From the NCBI RefSeq assembly GCF_030867095.1, contig NC_081831.1, forward strand, positions 22,606,001 through 22,670,000: a stretch of DNA of 64,000 nucleotides, given 5' to 3'. Every line of letters starts with the position of its first letter. Within the stretch, counting starts at the first letter, position 1. Of the stretch, positions 44,321 through 55,269 are shown in pieces. Both the position numbers and the translations under genes were made by a program. This DNA is from Alligator mississippiensis (Eukaryota > Chordata > Crocodylia > Alligatoridae). The notes below the pieces were generated by a model. The model saw only the letters and a program-made list of their open reading frames with translations. It was not told the DNA's origin and ran no database searches.

Positions 44321-45100
44321 CCACCCCCCCCCCCCCGTCTCTCCATGTGCACACATCTGTAGCATGTGCTGTCTGCCCAGGGGCACAGGCATGAGCTCAC
44401 ACCCCCAGACTGGTGCCATGCATGTGCCTGTAGCACATTTATGTCCACACAGCACCTGTCCCCATGCATGTGCCCCTTCCCCCACCTGCCCACACAGCCC
44501 CCAGCACATGTGCAAGTCTTCAGCCTGGCCCCATGCCTCCCGCTGCCCAGTGAAGGCAGGGAGGGAACCCCCCACACTCCCCCAGGCGCCTCCAGATGGT
44601 GGGAGTGAGCAGAGCCGGCTGTGTTTGTGCGACAAGTCTCCGCACCGGCAGATGTGCCAGGGCGGCAGATTGCGGCCGCAGATGCGGGAGGCTGGAGTGG
44701 CACCGGGGACCTGCAGGGAGGGGGGTGCCCACACCCGCATGCGGGCTTACACAGACACACACACAAGCACACAGACGCATGTATGCACACAGACATACCC
44801 ACATGTCTGCACATACGAACATATAAGTGGATGCACCTACAAGCAGGCACACAGATGCACACATGCATGGAGACATACATACATGCCTGGACACAGATTA
44901 TACATGCATGCACACACAGAGAAACATGTACACAGATGAACACATGCACATGTACACATGCAAATATGCACACAAGCACACATCAAACCCACATTTGCAC
45001 ACACACACATGCAGCCAGGCACACAGATGCACACACAGGTGAACGCTTGCATAAATACACACACACACAGACATACAAGCATGCATGGACACACACCCCT
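44321..45100. repeat. CA/CATG-rich cryptic simple repeat
   Basis: Partly unique to 44740, then 360 bp of ACACAC, ACATGC and ACAGATGCAC words. Accounts for several cysteine/histidine-rich frames. Confidence 0.7.
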
Positions 45101-45141
45101 CCTCCCCAGCAGAGATGGTGCCCCATCATGCCAGGCACAGC

Positions 45142-47706
45142 TCATAGATTCATAGATTCATAGATGTTAGGGTCGGAAGGGACCTCAATAGATCATCAAG
45201 TCCGACCCCCTGCATAAGCAGGAAAGAGTGCTGGGTCTAGATGACCCCAGCTAGATACTCGTCTAACCTCCTCTTGAAGACCCCCAGGGTAGGGGAGAGC
45301 ACCACCTCCCTTGGGAGCCCATTCCAGACCTTGGCCACTCGAACTGTGAAGAAGTTCTTCCTAATGTCCAGTCTAAATCTGCTCTCTGCTAGCTTGTGGC
45401 CATTGTTTCTTGTAACCTCCGGGCGCGCCTTGGTGAATAAATCCTCACCAATTCCCTTCTGTGCCCCCGTGATGAACTTATAGGCAGCCACAAGGTCGCC
45501 TCTCAACCTTCTCTTGCGGAGGCTGAAAAGGTCCAGTTTCTCTAGTCTCTCCTCATAGGGCTTGGTCTGCAGGCCCTTGACCATACGAGTTGCCCTTCTC
45601 TGGACCCTCTCCAGGTTATCCGCATCCTTCTTGAAGTGTGGCGCCCAGAATTGCACGCAGTACTCCAACTGCGGTCTGACCAGCGCCCTATAGAGGGGAA
45701 GTATCACCTCCTTGGACCTATTCATCATGCATCTGCTGATGCACGATAAAGTGCCATTGGCTTATCTGATGGCTTCGTCACACTGCCGGCTCATGTTCAT
45801 CTTGGAGTCCACTAGGACTCCAAGATCCCTTTCCACCTCTGTGCCACCCAGCAGGTCATTCCCTAGGCTGTAGGTGTGCTGGACATTTTTCCTCCCTAAG
45901 TGCAGCACTTTGCATTTCTCCTTGTTGAACTGCATCCTGTTGTTTTCTGCCCACTTGTGCAACCTATCCAGGTCTGCCTGCAGCTGTTCCCTGCCCTCCG
46001 GCGTGTCCACTTCTCCCCATAGCTTTGTGTCATCTGCAAACTTGGACAGAGTACATTTGACTCCCTCGTCCAAGTCACTGATGAAGACATTAAAGAGTAT
46101 CGGTCCAAGGACCGAACCCTGCGGGACCCCACTGCCCACACCTTTCCAGGTCGAGACCGACCCATCTACCACGACTCTTTGGGTGCGACCCTCTAGCCAA
46201 TTTGCCACCCACCGGACTGTGCAGTCATCCACATCACAGCCTCTTAACTTGTTCACCAGTATGGGGTGGGATACCGTATCGAAGGCCTTCCTGAAGTCTA
46301 AGTATACGACATCCACCCCTCCTCCTGTGTCCAGGCGTTTCGTAACCTTGTCATAGAAAGAGACTAGGTTGGTCAGGCACGATCTGCCCGCCACAAACCC
46401 ATGCTGGTTTCCCCTCAGCATAATTTGCCCTGCCGGGCTCTCACAAATGTGAGCCTTGATAATTTTTTCAAAGACTTTACCAAGGATGGAGGTGAGACTG
46501 ACCGGCCTATAGTTGCCCGGGTCTTCCTTCCTCCCCTTTTTGAAAATGGGGACCACGTTAGCCCTTTTCCAGTCTTCTGGGACTTGGCCAGTGCGCCACG
46601 AGCGTTCGAATATTCCCGCCAGTGGCTCTGCAATGATGTCGGCCAGTGCCTTCAGCACCCTTGGATGGAGCCCATCCGGGCCTGCCGACTTAAAGGCATC
46701 CAGTTCTTCCAAGTGACTCTGCACCGTCTCAGGATCTACGTATGGAAGTCTGGCGTCTTGCTGCTGCCTCTCTACAACCCCAGTGAGAGACTTGTCGTGC
46801 CCCTCACTTAGGAACACTGAGGCAAAGAACTCGTTGAGGAGTTCAGCCTTGTCCCCCCTATCTGTCACCAATTGTTTCTGCCCAATTGTTTTGTGTCCTT
46901 TACTTGGGATGCCATCCTCAGCTCCATGGTAGCTTTGGCCCGTCTAACTGCCTCCCTACAAGCACGAGCAGAGGAGGTATATTCATCTTTAGTGATCTCA
47001 CCCTGTTTCCACTTTTTATATGCTGCCCTTTTGGCCCTTAGGCTGCCCTGGATTTCTCTGGTCAGCCATGGAAGCCTCCTGGCCCCTTTCCCTCTTTTGC
47101 CTCGCTCGGGGATCGTCTTGCTTTGTGCCCGAAGGATCGTTTCCTTTAGGCACAGCCACCCTTCTTGGGCTCCCATCCCATCAAAACTCCTACTCTGCAG
47201 TGCTTCCTTGACTAATCGCCTGAGTGCATTGAGATCAGCTTTCCTAAAGTCTAGCACTTTCACCCTGCTAGTTACCTTACCCACTCGCCGTCTTATGTTG
47301 AATTCTATTATAAGGTGATCACTGTCTCCCAAATGGCTACCGATCTGGAGGTCCCCTATCATGTCATCCCCTGTTGCCAATACCAGGTCCAGTATGGCAT
47401 TCCCCCTAGTGGGACCATGCACTTCCTGTGTCAGGTGGAGGTCCTGTACACAGGTTAGAAACCTGCTTGAGCGATGGGACCTTGCTGTCTGCGTCTCCCA
47501 GCAGATGTCTGGGTAGTTTAGGTCCCCCATGACTACCGCCTCTTTAGCTTTTATGGTCTCCGAGAGTTGCCTCAGGAGCCCCGCATCTATTTCTTCCCCT
47601 TGGTGTGGGGGTCTGCAGCAGACCCCTACCACCAAATCCCTTTCTCCTTGCCCCCCATGTAGCCTAACCCACAATCCTTCTACTTCCTCAACCTCAGATT
47701 CTGTCT
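45142..47706 (-). mobile_element. CR1 LINE, 5'-truncated, with EN-to-RT ORF2 and intact 3' end
   Basis: A non-LTR retrotransposon copy of about 2.56 kb. Its 3' end is at 45142, with the CR1-type short tandem (ATTCATAG)n. It is truncated at about 47706, inside the endonuclease domain. Encoded parts in order: the endonuclease C-terminal half with GDLNYPDICW and the SDHLIIEF catalytic region (frame 46865-47674); reverse transcriptase with GYLDF-type VVYLDFRKAFDTVSH, GVPQGSVLGP and the catalytic FADDTKLWG (45762-46871); and the C-terminal domain with PLYRALVRPQLEYCVQFW (45237-45728). One frame slip near 46870 and one in-frame stop near 45760 separate these. The fairly intact frame and clean 3' end suggest a comparatively recent insertion. 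Full-length CR1 ORF2 is about 900-1000 codons, so the first part of the endonuclease is missing. Confidence 0.93.
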
Positions 47707-48120
47707 TGATGAGGGTTGAGGGTTGAGGGCTGGGGTGGTCTGGAGCTCAGACCACCCCAGCCAGGATAAGGGCTCCATTGCTGACAGGCCTGGGGGAAAA
47801 CCAAAATGACTCTTTGCTCCCTTGAGCATGGAGCAGCCTCATGGCCCCTGGGGTTCCAGAACCTCCTCCTTGTTCCCCCCAATGCCCCCTCCCCCATGTC
47901 CAGCCTGACCTCTCACACATGTGGCACTGGGACATACACACATGTGCCAGAGCACCATGGCCAAGCCCAGTGTCACTCCTGGGCTGGAATAATCAGGACC
48001 CAGAACCCAGCTGGTCTGGCCTAGGTCATCCCCAGACCTAAACACATCTCCCAGCCCTCCCAGGATCTAAGCAATCAGCTCCCAGCCTGACGCTCCCACA
48101 CCGGCTGCCGGCTCAGAACC
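47707..48120. other. Intergenic sequence right of the CR1
   Basis: GGGTTGAGGGTTGAGGGCTG short repeat at the junction, then unique DNA. No gene. Confidence 0.4.
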
Positions 48121-48124
48121 AGTC

Positions 48125-48440
48125 CCCCCCCCCCAAGCCCTGGCCCTTTCAAAGCAGTGCCAAGGTGATGCCAAGACATGCCTGCAGGTTGGTGGCACTG
48201 GGGAATGGGCCTTGGCACTTTAAGGAGGGGGAAAAAACTTGGCTAAACTGGAGGCAGCAAACAGAGGAGGAGGAGGAGGCGGAAGCTAGGAGGGGGGTGC
48301 GGCGCCAGGCGCAGGCGGCCACAATTTATGGAGTGCGAGCTGAGCTGGGCTGGGCGGAGCGGGCGAGGGGCCGGGGCTGGGAGTCGCAGGCTGCAGAGGC
48401 ACCCAGAGAGCTCAGATACTTCAGCCCTAGCCAAACAGGA
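48125..48440. promoter_or_regulatory. Small CG-rich promoter-like segment
   Basis: CCTTTCAAAGCAGTGCC and CACTTTAAGGAGGG near the left end, a (GGA)n run at 48264-48280, then CG-rich GCGGCGCCAGGCGCAGGCGG and GGGCGGAGCGGGCGAGGGG. Non-repetitive and stands out from its surroundings. Could be an enhancer or the start of an unannotated transcript. Confidence 0.3.
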
Positions 48441-48659
48441 GGTAGGGTGATGCCACTGGTGCCCCCCAGATAGTCTCTCCCACAATGTGCCATGAGGGGT
48501 GTGATGGAGTCCTAGCTAGTGTGGAGCCCTGCGGCTGGAGCAGGGAGCAATGGGGGCTGAGAAGGGATCCCAGCTGTGACCTGTTAGCCCCCCTAGCATT
48601 TGCAGACAGACAGATGAGGGACAGAGTCACCAAGACAGTGGCAGCACCAGATCACCCAG

Positions 48660-48870
48660 CATCACTCCCATCCCAGGGCAGGGATTAGAACTCAGGCATC
48701 TAGGCTCCCAGCACACCCTGCTCTAACTCACAAGCCATTCATTCCCTTCCCAGAGCAGGGACAGAACCCAGGCATCCAGGTTCCCACCCATCCCCATTCT
48801 AAGATCCCTCAGTATCCACTCCCCTCCCAAAGCTGAAGAGAACCCAGGTGTCCAGGCTCCTGGCCCCCTG
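48660..48870 (-). repeat. SINE-head repeats (family A), reverse, three units
   Basis: GAACTCAGGCATCTAGGCTC, GAACCCAGGCATCCAGGTTC and GAACCCAGGTGTCCAGGCTC about 75-80 bp apart, joined by CACTCCCCTCCCAAAGC. Confidence 0.7.
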
Positions 48871-49084
48871 CACTCCCCACTAGGCACAGCCTCCCTCAGG
48901 AAGCCCTGCCCCTGGGGTAGAGAAGCCTTGAGGTGCCTCTAGTTTGGGGCATGTCCCACAGCAGGGCACCACCTGGCCATGCCAGCATCCGGTCCAGCCC
49001 CTCCTCCCCATCCCTTGGCAGTGCCCGGCCACTGCACAAGGTCTGTAAGCCCTGGAGAAAAGAGCAAAATCCCTGGTGTGACAG

Positions 49085-49260
49085 GGAACCCAGATGCCTG
49101 GGTTCTCTCATGACTCTGGGAAGGGAATGGAGTGTAGTAGGCCAACGCAGGGCAGGGCTAAGTGCCCAGACGCCAGGATTCTGTCCTCAGCTCTGAGAAG
49201 GAAGTGGGGTCCAGTGGGTGTGCTGGGAGCCCAGATGCCTAGGCTCTTCCTGACCAAAAG
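49085..49260 (+). repeat. SINE-head repeats (family A), forward, three units
   Basis: CAGATGCCTGGGTTCTCTC, CAGACGCCAGGATTCTGTCC and CAGATGCCTAGGCTCTTCC, with GGAAGTGGGGTCCAGTG between. Confidence 0.65.
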
Positions 49261-49554
49261 AACTCCTGGTCCCTGGGATGACTGGGGGGGGTGGGGGGAA
49301 GAGCAGAGCACCCCCTGGCGCGATGTCTCCCATAGACGCCCCACAGCCTCCTCCCCCTCCCCTTCTGTGTCTTTAATTAAAAGCGGGTTTGGGGCTGGCT
49401 GCAGCGCTGAGGCCTGGAACCCATTACAGGGCTAAAGGGGGGGGGGGATTAACCCCTCCTGCCCCAGGACAGCCTGGGGGAGGGGGGGCTAGGGGGGAAG
49501 AACCTAGGGCCTGCAAGCTGAGGGCTGTGCTTCACCCACTAGGCACCAGTCCCA

Positions 49555-49680
49555 TCCCAGAGAACCCAGGCATCCAGGCTCCCAGCCCCCACTGCTGTAA
49601 TGTGCTAGAGCCCCCCACTCCCTTACCAGAGCCAAGAGAACCCAGGCATCCTGGTCCACAGCCCCAGCTCTAACCACTCA
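49555..49680 (-). repeat. SINE-head repeats (family A), reverse, two units
   Basis: GAACCCAGGCATCCAGGCTC and GAACCCAGGCATCCTGGTCC, 75 bp apart, with TGTGCTAGAGCCCCCCACTC between. Confidence 0.7.
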
Positions 49681-50680
49681 TCCTCTTTCTCCCATGCGTC
49701 AGTGGGCCACACAGCCTCCACTGGGAGGGCAGACGGCAGGTAGGTCCCAGTCTGTGTGTATGGGGTGGGGGGCATTCAAGGCCCTCCCCAGCTGAGCCAG
49801 GTGTCCGAACCCTGGGCAGCAAAGGGTTAACAAGCTTTGGCCGGGTGCCGGTGCTGGCTGTGCTGAGGGGGCGACAAGGGAAACCAGCCGGCCCAGCCAA
49901 GGGGTTTGTTCTGCTCCACTGGGCTACAGGGAGGGGGGCTTGAGTCTGCTCCAAGCTCAGCCCCTTCTCCCTCCGCAAGCCAAGGGAGAGGCCTGCACTA
50001 GGAGAATTACGGTACTGGCCCAACTCAGACCAGGAGACATCGCTCCTTAGTGGCTGCACCCAGAACTGCAGGTCTGTGTGCCCCAGTCCCCATACTGCCA
50101 GGGGTGTCTCCTACAGTGCCAGGGAGGGCCAGGGGGCTGTACCTGAGTCCTGCCTCATGTGCTTGTTCATGCCAGCCCGAGCGGGGAAACTGAGGCACCC
50201 AGCCAGGGTGGGGCTTGGTGAGGTTTTGGGGGATGATGGTAGACTCCCAGTCCCTCCCAACAGAAGCCAGGGGGCTCCAAGCCCCCACAGCCCAGCATCT
50301 GTGACTGTCTGCATGCTGGGGTCCTGAAGTGGTCCAGGATCAAGCCCGCCTCCCCCCCCCCGCCCCGAATCTCTGTGACACAAGAAGAGTAGGTGGGCAG
50401 TGGCACATGAGCTGGACCAGGCCAAGGAGCACTGGGATGATGAGAACAAAGCTGGGGGGCAAGGGTCATCCCTGGGTGCTGCCCCCAACTCCACGCAGTA
50501 GCCCATCACTCAGCACAGCCCTGCCCCCCACCCCACCCCCAGCTTGGTGGGGGAGCAGCCAGGAAACAGGCCTGAGCTGGGGAAGGAAACAGCCCTGATG
50601 CTCCCTGCCCTAGGTAGGGTGGGAGAAGTCTGCAGATGCAGGTCAGAGGGAGGGTGGGGTGGGGAGGCCCTACCACCAGT
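49681..50680. other. Intergenic DNA, no gene
   Basis: GC-rich unique sequence with a reverse MIR core word (GGGGAAACTGAGGCACCCAG, 50185-50204) and a C run at 50354-50364. Confidence 0.4.
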
Positions 50681-50684
50681 CAGC

Positions 50685-50925
50685 CCTGCCAGTGCTCCTC
50701 ATTCCCAACCCACAGCACCCTGGCCCCCCAGACTTGTTGGTTCTCCTCACTCCTGACCCACAACCCTCTGCCCCACCTTGGCCCTGCTGGTGCCCCTCAC
50801 TCCCAACCTTCAGCCCCTCCCCCCACCCCCAAAGGTACTGGCCCTCATTCCCGACCTACAGGCCCCTTCCTCCCCATCAAGCGTTGCTGATGCCCCTCAC
50901 TCCTGACCTGCATCCCCCTAGAACA
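50685..50925 (+). repeat. Family B minisatellite, about four units
   Basis: AGCCCTGCCAGTGCTCCTCA, GACTTGTTGGTTCTCCTCAC, GGCCCTGCTGGTGCCCCTCA and GCGTTGCTGATGCCCCTCAC with TCCTGACC(C/T) words between. Confidence 0.75.
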
Positions 50926-51109
50926 GCAAGTCTCCACGGCTTGTGCATGAACTGCTGGGCAAGGGCTCCCCCTGGTGTTCAGCTGGGGGTGTGTGCCTGG
51001 AGGTGAGTGCAGGGCAGGGCAAGACAGGGCGCCCAGACTGGGAGGTTGGGGAGCGGGGTCTCCACGTCTTGATATCAGGGATTGAGAATCCTGCCTGCCA
51101 AACAGCCTG

Positions 51110-51359
51110 CTGTACACACACTGGACCCAAGTATCCAGGTCACACAGACACTTACACACATGCACACACAGAAGTCCCTGGCATTTCAATCAGTCTCTCT
51201 CACTTGTGTGTGTGAATGCACACCACCCTTCCCAGGACCCAGGCATCTGGGTCACTTGGTCACACACAACTATGGCATTTGGGGCTTTCACTTACACACA
51301 CAGGACCCAGGTGTCTGGATCTCACACACAGACCCAGGAATCTGGGTCACTTGTGCTTG

Positions 51360-51395
<36 letters not shown>
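51110..51395. repeat. Composite repeat: family A core with (AC)n
   Basis: ACACACTGGACCCAAGTATC, CCCAGGACCCAGGCATCTGG, ACACAGGACCCAGGTGTCTGG and CACAGACCCAGGAATCTGGG, alternating with short CACA runs, ending in a pure CA run (51363-51393). Third instance of this architecture. Confidence 0.75.
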
Positions 51396-51396
<1 letters not shown>

Positions 51397-52554
51397 CAGA
51401 GCTAGGGGATGCTGGGGGGGACTCACAGTGCCAGGGAACTGGGGGGGCTGGGGTCCCCAGCACAGTGGGGCTCAGCTGAGCAGTATCCCTGGCAGTACCC
51501 CCCCACACCCCAGCTGATCCAGATGCTAGGCGCGCAGTGCTAATACAGGGCGATGGGGTCACCTTGGCTCCCAGATGCTCACAGCCTGACAGATGGCGCT
51601 GGCAGCCCCAGCCCCTGCCAGCGCCAGCCTGGGCCACCTGCCTCCTCCCCTTCCCCCGGCTGTGGTGGGCAGAGTGGGGGCTGGGGGACCCCTTCCCGCC
51701 TGGGGGGTTGCTCCCAAAGGGGCCTGGAGGCTGAACAGACGTGTGGGCAGAGGGGAGAGGGAGGGGGCATGGAGGCGGATGGACAGACAGACAGAGCTTC
51801 CTAGAGACCACAGCCCAGACCCTGCCTTGGTAACCACAGACCCCCTTTTGCCAGAGGCTGATGTAGCAGAGATGGCTACAGGCTGAGCATCACTCCCAGG
51901 CAGTCCCACCAGGATGCCTGCCTGGGTTGTATATGCTACACTAGGACTAGGGAAGGAGAGGTGGGGGGAGGTGCGCTGGGAAACCCAATTCCTTTCCCAG
52001 CCACAGGGGTTGCAGAACTGGGTGCCAGGACTCCTATGCTCTCTGCTGCACTGGGGAAGTGGGGACTGGGCGTCTGGCAACAGACGGTTGGATGGACAGA
52101 TGCAAGACTGGTCACACTGCTCCTCTCCCTCCCATGTTGCAAGGGGTGGGGGGGAGGGAAGAGAGGCTCAGTGTCCAGTCCTAGGGGGGCTCCTCCTGGG
52201 CAGAGGCTACTACAGGGAAGGTCCCTTTCTGGACGGCGGGTGAGGCAGGCTGGGCGCTGCAGTGCCAGCTCCTGCCATCTGCTGCCGTGCCAGACTCTGA
52301 GAATCCTGCCCAGCTGCTTGCTTGGAGGGGTGAGGGGAGAGCACCATGTGCAGTCACTGCCCCACTTGCACCCTGGGATGGGCACTACACCTGGCACCAG
52401 CTGGGTAAGTGGGGCCTTGCCCCCATGGCATCAGGCAGGGACTGGTGTCAGGCTCTGGCCAGCTCTTTACAGGGCAAGGGGTCAGGATTTTCCAACTGCA
52501 GCTTCTCTGCAAGCAAGGTTCCCCTAGGGCCTAGACAAATCCAGTCCAGTTGTA
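51396..52554. other. Intergenic GC-rich DNA, no gene
   Basis: Unique sequence; overlapping frames up to 188 codons on both strands carry no domain or splice logic. Confidence 0.4.
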
Positions 52555-52715
52555 AGTGAGGGGTACCTGCAAGGCTGTGGGGGCATGGGGCTGCAGATCA
52601 GGAGGGAGGGACACCTGCAAGGCTGGGGGTGGCAAGGGCTGTAGGTCTGGAGTGAGGGGCACCAGCAGGTCTTGGAGGGCAACATAATGGCTGCGGGGCG
52701 GGAGTGAGAAGTGCC
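52555..52715 (-). repeat. Family B minisatellite, reverse, about three units
   Basis: GAGGGGTACCTGCAAGGCTG, GAGGGACACCTGCAAGGCTG and GAGGGGCACCAGCAGGTCTT, spaced about 55 bp, each preceded by a GCTGCAGATC or GCTGTAGGTC type word. Confidence 0.75.
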
Positions 52716-54783
52716 AGCAGGACAGGCTGTTTGGTCCCTCTGGACCCTGCTGTCTCATGACCAACACACATCCCCACTCCACCCCAGCCCACACTCTGCC
52801 TCCTCCATACAGAGAACCCCCCCAGGTGACCCCGTCCAGCTGTCACCTCCCCCCCAGGCAGCAAATGACAGTAGCCGGAGCTGCCAAATTGCTCCACAAG
52901 AATGGTGAACGATGGCTGGGGCAGATGGACCAGTTCTGCCCCAGGCAGTGAGCCCCCTTGGCCCCCTGTTTCCACAGCCCTGAGGCTGCTCTGCTCCATG
53001 GCCTCCTGACACCATGGGGGAGGAGGAGATGCAGGTGGGAGCTGCAGGCCTGACACCAGGGGCTGACATCAGGTCTGGGCGCAGAGTGATTTGTAGCTGT
53101 ACTCAGGACACAGCATCCTGGCCAGACCCCTCCATTCCCCCGTAGCCAAATCACTGGTCCCTGCAGCATCCCACATAGAGGCAGCTGTGCCCCCAGGACC
53201 CTAGCAGGTTTGGGTCCTGACCCTGGGCTGCAGCGAGGTGGCAGGGGCAGAATCCAGCATAACAGAGCCCCCATTTTGGGCAGGCTCTGGAGCTGCACCA
53301 GCCCAGGCCTCAATCTTAGAGCTGTGGGAAGGGATGGGTGCTGGGGATGGGGGGATTCCCCTGCCAGTGCCCCTCACTTGTCACTCCTGACCTGCAGCCC
53401 CTGCCCTTCCCATACCCCTCACTTCCAACCAGCCAGGCTGGGACTGTTGGGGCCTGGGGAGGAGGGGACACCATGTGGGATGCGGCTGCCCCATGTCCTG
53501 GGGTGGGACCCTGCCTGCTTCAATGCGTGGGCACTGAGGTGCTAGGGAAGGCGTAGGGGTGTCCCCATGTCCCAGCACTGGTGCCAGACCTGACCATCTG
53601 TCTCCCCTCCTGTCCAGCCCCTCCCAGCCCTGTGGAGCTGGGGGGTTGGGAATGGAGGAGGCTGCCAGCTCCCTGGGGGCAGTAGAGAATGACAGCCTGG
53701 TGTCAGGCCCCCAGAGCCTCTAGATCCATCCTTCCTGGGATGCCCTGGGCCCTCACTGATAAATACCTATGCCCTACAACAGGCCCCATGTGCCCAGCCC
53801 ACCCCTCTCTGCTCCCAGCCCTCAGCTTCACTTCCTGTCCCAAATGCTCACTGGTCACCTTCCCTTAGCAATCTATGATCTCATGTTTGGGGCGTTGGGG
53901 GGGTGGGGGGAGGGGGGGAAGAGGAGGATGCAATGAGGTCTGAGGGAGCAGGAGGGAACCCAGGCATCTGAGAGCCTTCATCCAGCCCCATGGGAAGCTG
54001 TGGGTGGCTGTGTGGGGAGCTGCAGTCAGCCTCACCCACTCCCTGCCTCCAAGAGCAGGGCCAAATGGTGATGTGCCTCCACACCTGCCCTTGCCCCAGT
54101 GAGGAAGTCCCCCCAGGGAGGAGGCGGTCCTTGCAGGGAGCGGGACCCACCCAGGGAGGGGCCAGGAGCTGCCAGCAGGTCCATATCAATGCTGGGGGCT
54201 GAGGTCCTGTTCCATTCCCTCTGCGAGCCCCAGTAGCCCACCCTGCCATCTCCCCTCAATGAGGCTTGCTTTAGGACCCTCAGCAAAGGCCTTGGGGCCT
54301 GCACAGCTTGACATGAGTGTGAGGTGGGGGCCAGGCCAGCCAGGGGCAGCCAGGGCCCAAGGAGCCATTGGGGAGGTCAGGGCTTTGCAGGGGGCTATTA
54401 GCAGCACTCAGCAGCTTTGGTGTCACTGCCTTGTGGGGTTGGGGGACAAGGTGCTGCTGTAGACCCAGTACCCAGCCCTGCTCCCCCCCGCCCCCGCCTC
54501 TGCCAGCTTCCTCAGCCACATATCATGCACCCCGTGTTGCTGACAATTAACAATGAGTCTCCTTTAATCCAAGCTGTGCAGGCAGGGAGGGCACCAGGCT
54601 TCCACCTGGCCAGGCACAGGTCTGGGGCTGATCTTTGTGAGGGATTCACAGGGTGGGGAAGTGTACAGAGCAGCAAATAACCCCCAGGAGGGGAGGAGAG
54701 GGAATTTGGGAGGAGGAAAGGGAAGGCTTGAGGCCAAATCTGGGCCAGGATCCCCAGATTGACATCTTGACTCTTGGGACAGG
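52716..54783. other. Intergenic DNA, no gene
   Basis: Unique GC-rich sequence with one family B word near 53365. No exon, no RNA gene recognised. Confidence 0.4.
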
Positions 54784-54785
54784 TA

Positions 54786-55266
54786 GAGTTACCATACATC
54801 TGCGTTTTCCTGGATGTGTCCTTTTTTTGGGCCCCCTGTGCCGGGTCTGGGCAGGTTTTTAGAATGAGAGAGAGAGAGAGAGAGAGAGAGAGTGTGTGTG
54901 TGTGTTTGTGTGTGTGCGCCCGTGCATGAGAGCAGGTGCAATGCAGGAGGGGCTTGTGCAGCAGGGCTGGGGGGCGGTCATGGGTCTGCAGGTTGGGAGT
55001 AAGGGGCACCAGCAGGGCTGGGGGGGGGGGGGGGGGGAGGGGGGGGGAGAGAGGCTGCAGGTCCAGAGTGTGGGGCACCAGCAAGGTTGGGGGCTGTGGG
55101 TTGGGATTCAGCTGGGGCTGGCAGGGCTGCAGGGGCAGGGGCTTAGGAGTGAAGGGCAGAGGCAGGACACAGGCCTATCATTGCCCCACCAATCATATGC
55201 CCCTCCCCCCCTCCTTTCCCCCCTTCCCAGGTGTCCTCTTTTTTGATGCTGGAACTATGGTAACCC
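54786..55266. mobile_element. TIR-bounded MITE (Tc1/mariner-like ends)
   Basis: Left end GAGTTACCATACA; right end, reverse complemented, GGGTTACCATAGT: nine or ten bases in a row agree (GTTACCATA). Both ends are flanked by TA (54784-54785 and 55267-55268), the Tc1/mariner target duplication. Both ends also share a GTGTCC(T)TTTTTT-type subterminal region (left GTGTCCTTTTTTTGG, right GTGTCCTCTTTTTTG). The interior has a (GA)n(GT)n microsatellite (about 54867-54910) and reverse family B units (54980-55160). No transposase frame, so non-autonomous. Family name not recalled with confidence. Confidence 0.6.
54980..55160 (-). repeat. Family B units inside the MITE
   Basis: GTAAGGGGCACCAGCAGGGC, GTGTGGGGCACCAGCAAGG and GAGTGAAGGGCAGAGGC, with CTGCAGGTTGG, CTGCAGGTCCAG and GGGCTGTGGGTTGGG between. 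An interrupted G run is at about 55019-55046. Confidence 0.65.
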
Positions 55267-55269
55267 TAG

